A stretch of DNA of 64,000 nt. Source: Tamarix chinensis (lineage: Eukaryota; Streptophyta; Magnoliopsida; Caryophyllales; Tamaricaceae). Below, one piece after another: positions 60,566 to 64,000 of this stretch. Where the stretch lies: positions 60,514,638-60,578,637 of the forward strand of contig CM060177.1 in the NCBI GenBank assembly GCA_030549775.1, written 5' to 3'. The notes below the pieces were generated by a model that had not been told where the DNA came from, did no database searches, and saw only the letters and a list, made by a program, of their open reading frames with translations. Each line of letters opens with the position of its first letter. Within the stretch, counting starts at the first letter, position 1. The position numbers were made by a program, and so were the translations under genes.

Positions 60566-62371
60566 TGATGAGTTCATATTTTGACACATTTACACCCTTG
60601 TAATCTTAGTTTTTGGTAGTTTATTTAACTAATATAGGGGAATAATTATTGTTTTATGCTTAAGTGGTAAAAACTGCATAAAAATTATTATTTGAGCTCA
60701 AATGATATAAATTAAGTAAATTTAGAATAAAATATTATTTTGTAGGTTTTTTTTTAAATAAAAGAAAATTAAAAAAAAAGAAAAGAAATAAGACCTTTGG
60801 ACCAACGGCCAAAGGTCGAAGGCCTGGAACAAAAAGAAGAACAAAACGACGCCAAACGTGGCGTGGGACGCAGAAGAGAAGAAAAAAGATAATTGAGAGC
60901 CAGAGAGGGCCACACGACGAAGAGTTAGCGTAGGCTGACGTGGAAGAAGGCAGAGAATAGGGGAGCAACGCGCGGCGACAGAGCCTTAAAAAGGCTCGGT
61001 CAAATGGGACGCAGACAGAGCCTTCAACACAGGCTTCCAGATGGGGGACAGCCGCAGAACAGCCTTCATAGGCTCGAGAGAAAAGACACAGCCATAGGGA
61101 GTCGCACGAAAAAGCACGGCAGAGAGAGGAAGTAGCGGCACGAAAACCGAGGCCAAAGGAGAAGTAACGCGCGGTAGCACTGCAACCTCCGTCAGCCCTG
61201 TCAGCCGCCAACCGAGAAAGAAGAAAAAGAAAAAGAAAAAGAATTTGGCACGGAAATAAAGGCAAACAAGGAAGAAAAATAATAGGAAATTAATACTAGT
61301 AGAATTTATTTCAGATAAAATTAATTTTTATCTGAATAAATTCTAAATCTTTTATCTAAAATTAATTCCAGTTATTTCTTTCTCTTATTTTTAATTTATA
61401 TTTTAGATATATATTTTTGTGTAATTAATTCTTTAATTATGGCTGGCTGATGATTTATTGTTAGGGAATGAATTGAAACCCTAGATTATGATTTGAATTA
61501 TAATTTTATTTTCTTTGTTTCATGAGATTGTTTCTTGACTCTATATTAATTGCTATCGTTTAAATGTATAATTCTGTCAAGTATAGTTTATTTGGTGCAT
61601 GCCTTGTTCTGGTTCCTCATAAGTGACAGTATGTAAGATTATTTGCCTGCTAGGTGGTTATCTAAATATACTAGAATTTATATGTATAAATTGCAGCTAG
61701 GTTAGATAACAATTCACCTAATCGTTTTGTTATTCTAACCTAAGTGGTAAAAGGTTTCGATACGTGTGGTTCAAGGAAAGGAAATACCACTAGACATGCT
61801 TTTTGTACTATTTTGGGTACTTAGATTGATAGCCTTCCACTTACACTTAGTGCAATAAATCTAGTTAAATATAGGAGCCGCTTGTTGCTGCTATACTGCT
61901 AGTGTTTAATAGGGTTAATATTGGGGCTTTTTCGTATTAATTAATTAAGGGAAGTAATATAAGGTGTATAGACCTGCTTTTGTTGTGCAACTTGGTCAAT
62001 CTCTTTCTCACGATTAAAATATGACTTAAAAATAAATATTATATTTCGACCTATCTAGTGGTGGATTTTTATTTCTCTAACATATTTCTCATATCTGCGG
62101 GTTTCACATATCTTCATTATTTTCATTATTTTATTTCACTTTATTTTATTTACTCCTATTATTATTATTTTTATAAACACCCATTAGTATTTTTCTTGTT
62201 TATTTATTTTAGGTTATTTAGGATTTTTATTTTTAGTTTTAGTTTTTATTTTCAAGCTAGTTAGATAGAGGTGAGCCCTCTCAATCCTCGGCCTAGAATG
62301 ATACCCTTATTTACCAGTACTACAAGTGACAACAAGAGGGTTTAAATTGTGTGTTGGCTACGGTCGCACCA
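60566..62371 (+). repeat. 5' LTR of the Athila-type element
   Basis: From TGATGAGTTCATATTTTGAC to GGTCGCACCA, 1806 bp; reverse complement of 40472-42302 along its length. The 176-codon minus frame at 60735-61265 is inside the LTR and shows no domain. Confidence 0.92.
60981..60997. repeat. Hairpin GAGCCTT-AAA-AAGGCTC in the Athila LTR
   Basis: A perfect 7-bp inverted repeat with a 3-base loop; the other LTR copy has GAGCCTT-G-AAGGCTC at 41795-41809. Further AGCCTT/AAGGCT words surround it. Confidence 0.6.
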
Positions 62372-62376
62372 AATTT

Positions 62377-62394
62377 TGGCGCCGTTGCCGGGGA
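62377..62394 (+). promoter_or_regulatory. Primer binding site, Asp tRNA type
   Basis: TGGCGCCGTTGCCGGGGA five bases past the LTR end; this is the Athila/Tat-type site complementary to Asp tRNA. Confidence 0.85.
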
Positions 62395-62520
62395 TTGGTA
62401 ACTTTCCCTATATTATAGTAGCAAGGTTTTCTAATTTTTATTTATTTATTTATTTTTATTTCTTTTTAGTACGGTTTACTCGGTTAAAGTGTTTCTCTTA
62501 TTTCAGGTATCCACTGGTGA

Positions 62521-63987
62521 ATGCACACAAGAAGAAAAACACAAGGAGAGTTGATACCAGTGAATCTCTAGATAGAAAGGTTCATTCGAGCAATTAGAAA
62601 GTCAAGAGTTTCTGGTTCTCCATCATCAACCGATTTTGTCTATTTCACTCAAATGGAAGGTAATAGAAGTTTACGGGAACTAGCAGCCCATAACATAGCT
62701 GAAGCTGTACCTACATGCATAGGCTATCCTGAACCAGCTGAAGGGAAAGAAAGGGATTTCGAGTTAAAGTCCAACATACTTCATCGTCTTCCAACATTCC
62801 ATGGTCTCCCAAGTGAAGATCCAAATAAATTCCTAAAGGAATTTCAATTTTTGTGTGTCTCCATGTGCCCTAAAGAGGCAGATCTTCAAATCTTGAAACT
62901 CAAGGCATTTCCATTTGCCTTGATGGATGGTGCAAAAGACTGGCTTTTTGAGTTATCAATAGGACATATATACTCATGGGATAACTTAGCAAGTGCTTTC
63001 TTAGATAAATATTTTCCAGCATCACGTGTCACGGTACTCTAAAAGAGGATCAGTGGGATCCAGCAAGAGCCTGACGAATCATTTCATGCATAATACAATA
63101 GATATAAGGCTTTGCTTTCACAATGCCCACAACACGGGATGAGAGAAGAGAATCTATTGCAATATTTCTATGAGGGTCTCACTCCACTTGAAAGGAATAT
63201 GTTGGATGCAGCAAGTGGTGGTTCGTTTATCGACAAAGATCCTATTTCAGCACAAGCGCTATTGAAAAATCGAGCCTCCACTGCACAACAATATGATGGT
63301 CTTTCTATTCATGAAAAAGTAAATGAGGTGAGAGCAAATCAATTTGATGATATACTTCACCAACTCACTAATCTTGTTTCACAGATTGCATCAGCTACGG
63401 GAATTGTTACCACATGTGAAGTGTGTTCAGCAATAGGACATCCAAGTGAGAAATGTCCACAGATAAGAGGAGGAGAGGACAATGAACAAGCTAATTCCAT
63501 CGGGTTTTCAAATACTTACCATCTAGGTATGCGTAACCATCCAAATTTTCGTTGGAAAGATAATAACAATGTTCTTAATCCTCCAGGTTTCAACCAAGTA
63601 GCACCAGGTTTTTATCAAAAACAGCAAGGAGGATCCTCTCAAACTAATGACAAATATGATAAGATGCTTGAAGCACCGACAAATAATAAAAAAAAGCTGG
63701 TAGACGGACAAAATCAACTTATACAAAGCCAATTGTCCATGAATAAGAGAGTGTCGGATATAGAGCGTCAGATGGGAGAAGTAGTAACCAAGCTCAACCA
63801 AATACATGATCCTTGGAAACTACCAAGCAGTACCATACCAAATCCAAAGGGCAGCCTTGAATCAGCTAATGTGGTAGTAACCAGAAGTGGTAAAATATAT
63901 GAGAATGCTCCAAATAAGTCTAAAGAGGTCTTAGAGCAATTGGAAGAATATCCCACTACAAAAGAGGCGGAGAGCGTGAAGAAATAA
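62521..63987 (+). pseudogene. gag of the Athila-type element, single frame with in-frame stops
   Basis: The frame opens at ATG 62521 (MHTRRKTQGELIP) and stays in phase to 63987. Stops lie at 62569 (TAG), 63040 (TAA), 63091 (TAA) and 63985 (TAA). Capsid-like part: LPTFHGLPSEDPNKFLKEF (about 62790-62845), FPFALMDGAKDWLFEL, DNLASAFLDKYFP, then LLQYFYEGLTPLERNMLDAA. A zinc knuckle CEVCSAIGHPSEKC follows near 63418-63460, then a Gln/Asn-rich tail and the VVTRSGKIY segment typical of Athila gag. No frameshift seen. The longest open pieces are 62653-63042 and 63112-63987. Confidence 0.9.
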
Positions 63988-64000
63988 GAAAATAAAAGCG

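Larger units (their letters stand above)
60566..64000 (+). mobile_element. Athila-type gypsy element, 5' part, running off the window
   Basis: 5' LTR 60566-62371, primer site for Asp tRNA at 62377, and a gag with Athila wording. Pol and the 3' LTR lie beyond the right edge. The LTR is homologous to the near-solo LTR at 40472-42302 in the opposite orientation, so two copies of the family are in this window. Confidence 0.92.

Noticed and set aside
60735..61265. 176-codon minus-strand frame
   Set aside because: Inside the Athila LTR, not conserved as a frame in the other LTR copy (40472-42302), no domain recognised.

Overview
This is nuclear DNA of a flowering plant. The one host protein gene has 19 exons with GT-AG introns and matches plant LACS1, and nearly everything else is plant-type transposable element: Ty3/gypsy elements with initiator-Met or Asp tRNA primer sites, an Athila-type element, a CACTA remnant and a hAT element. 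The base composition is AT-rich, with large retrotransposon LTRs. The species cannot be named from the sequence; a eudicot or other dicot-like angiosperm is most likely.

Layout. 1-14220: LTR material in plus orientation (3' end of one large LTR at 1-1008, a heavily deleted gypsy polyprotein remnant at about 1150-2616, and a second large LTR-like unit from 2617 to 14220) into which a nearly complete minus-strand gypsy element (3852-11257, target duplication CCTTG) inserted. 14221-16590: no gene; decayed LTR-like sequence. 16590-20167: decayed CACTA element with DUF4218- and DUF4216-like pieces and ACCGAC-rich subterminal repeats. 20459-26679 (minus): a complete long-chain acyl-CoA synthetase gene, 659 codons, with a TA-rich insertion in its last-but-one intron and a diverged duplication in its upstream region. 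28443-30190: a hAT non-autonomous transposon with an exact 8-bp target duplication. 31910-60565: a block of large (about 4.5-5 kb) non-coding LTRs in minus orientation. One is complete (55394-59896, target duplication CAATT). Another (39791-53508) is split by an almost-solo Athila LTR (40472-42455, duplication ATAAT) and by a full-length plus-strand gypsy element (45588-52500, duplication GTAGA). 60566-64000: the 5' LTR, primer site and gag of an Athila-type element that runs off the window.

How the parts relate. The large LTRs share an architecture: 53-56-bp units carrying a CCACTATTAT-CCGGTGG core, 27-bp and similar minisatellites, a hairpin, a TAA-rich zone, a GC-rich leader and a TATA box on the minus strand (plus strand for the left copies). 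They served as landing sites for the younger gypsy and Athila elements. None of the retrotransposon polyproteins is intact: each has nonsense codons, frameshifts or lost catalytic residues. The acyl-CoA synthetase gene is the only open, spliceable gene. I found no evidence for an undescribed gene system. The most useful observations are the resolved nested insertions with their target duplications, the hAT element, the aberrant near-solo LTR, and the hairpins that persist between LTR copies.
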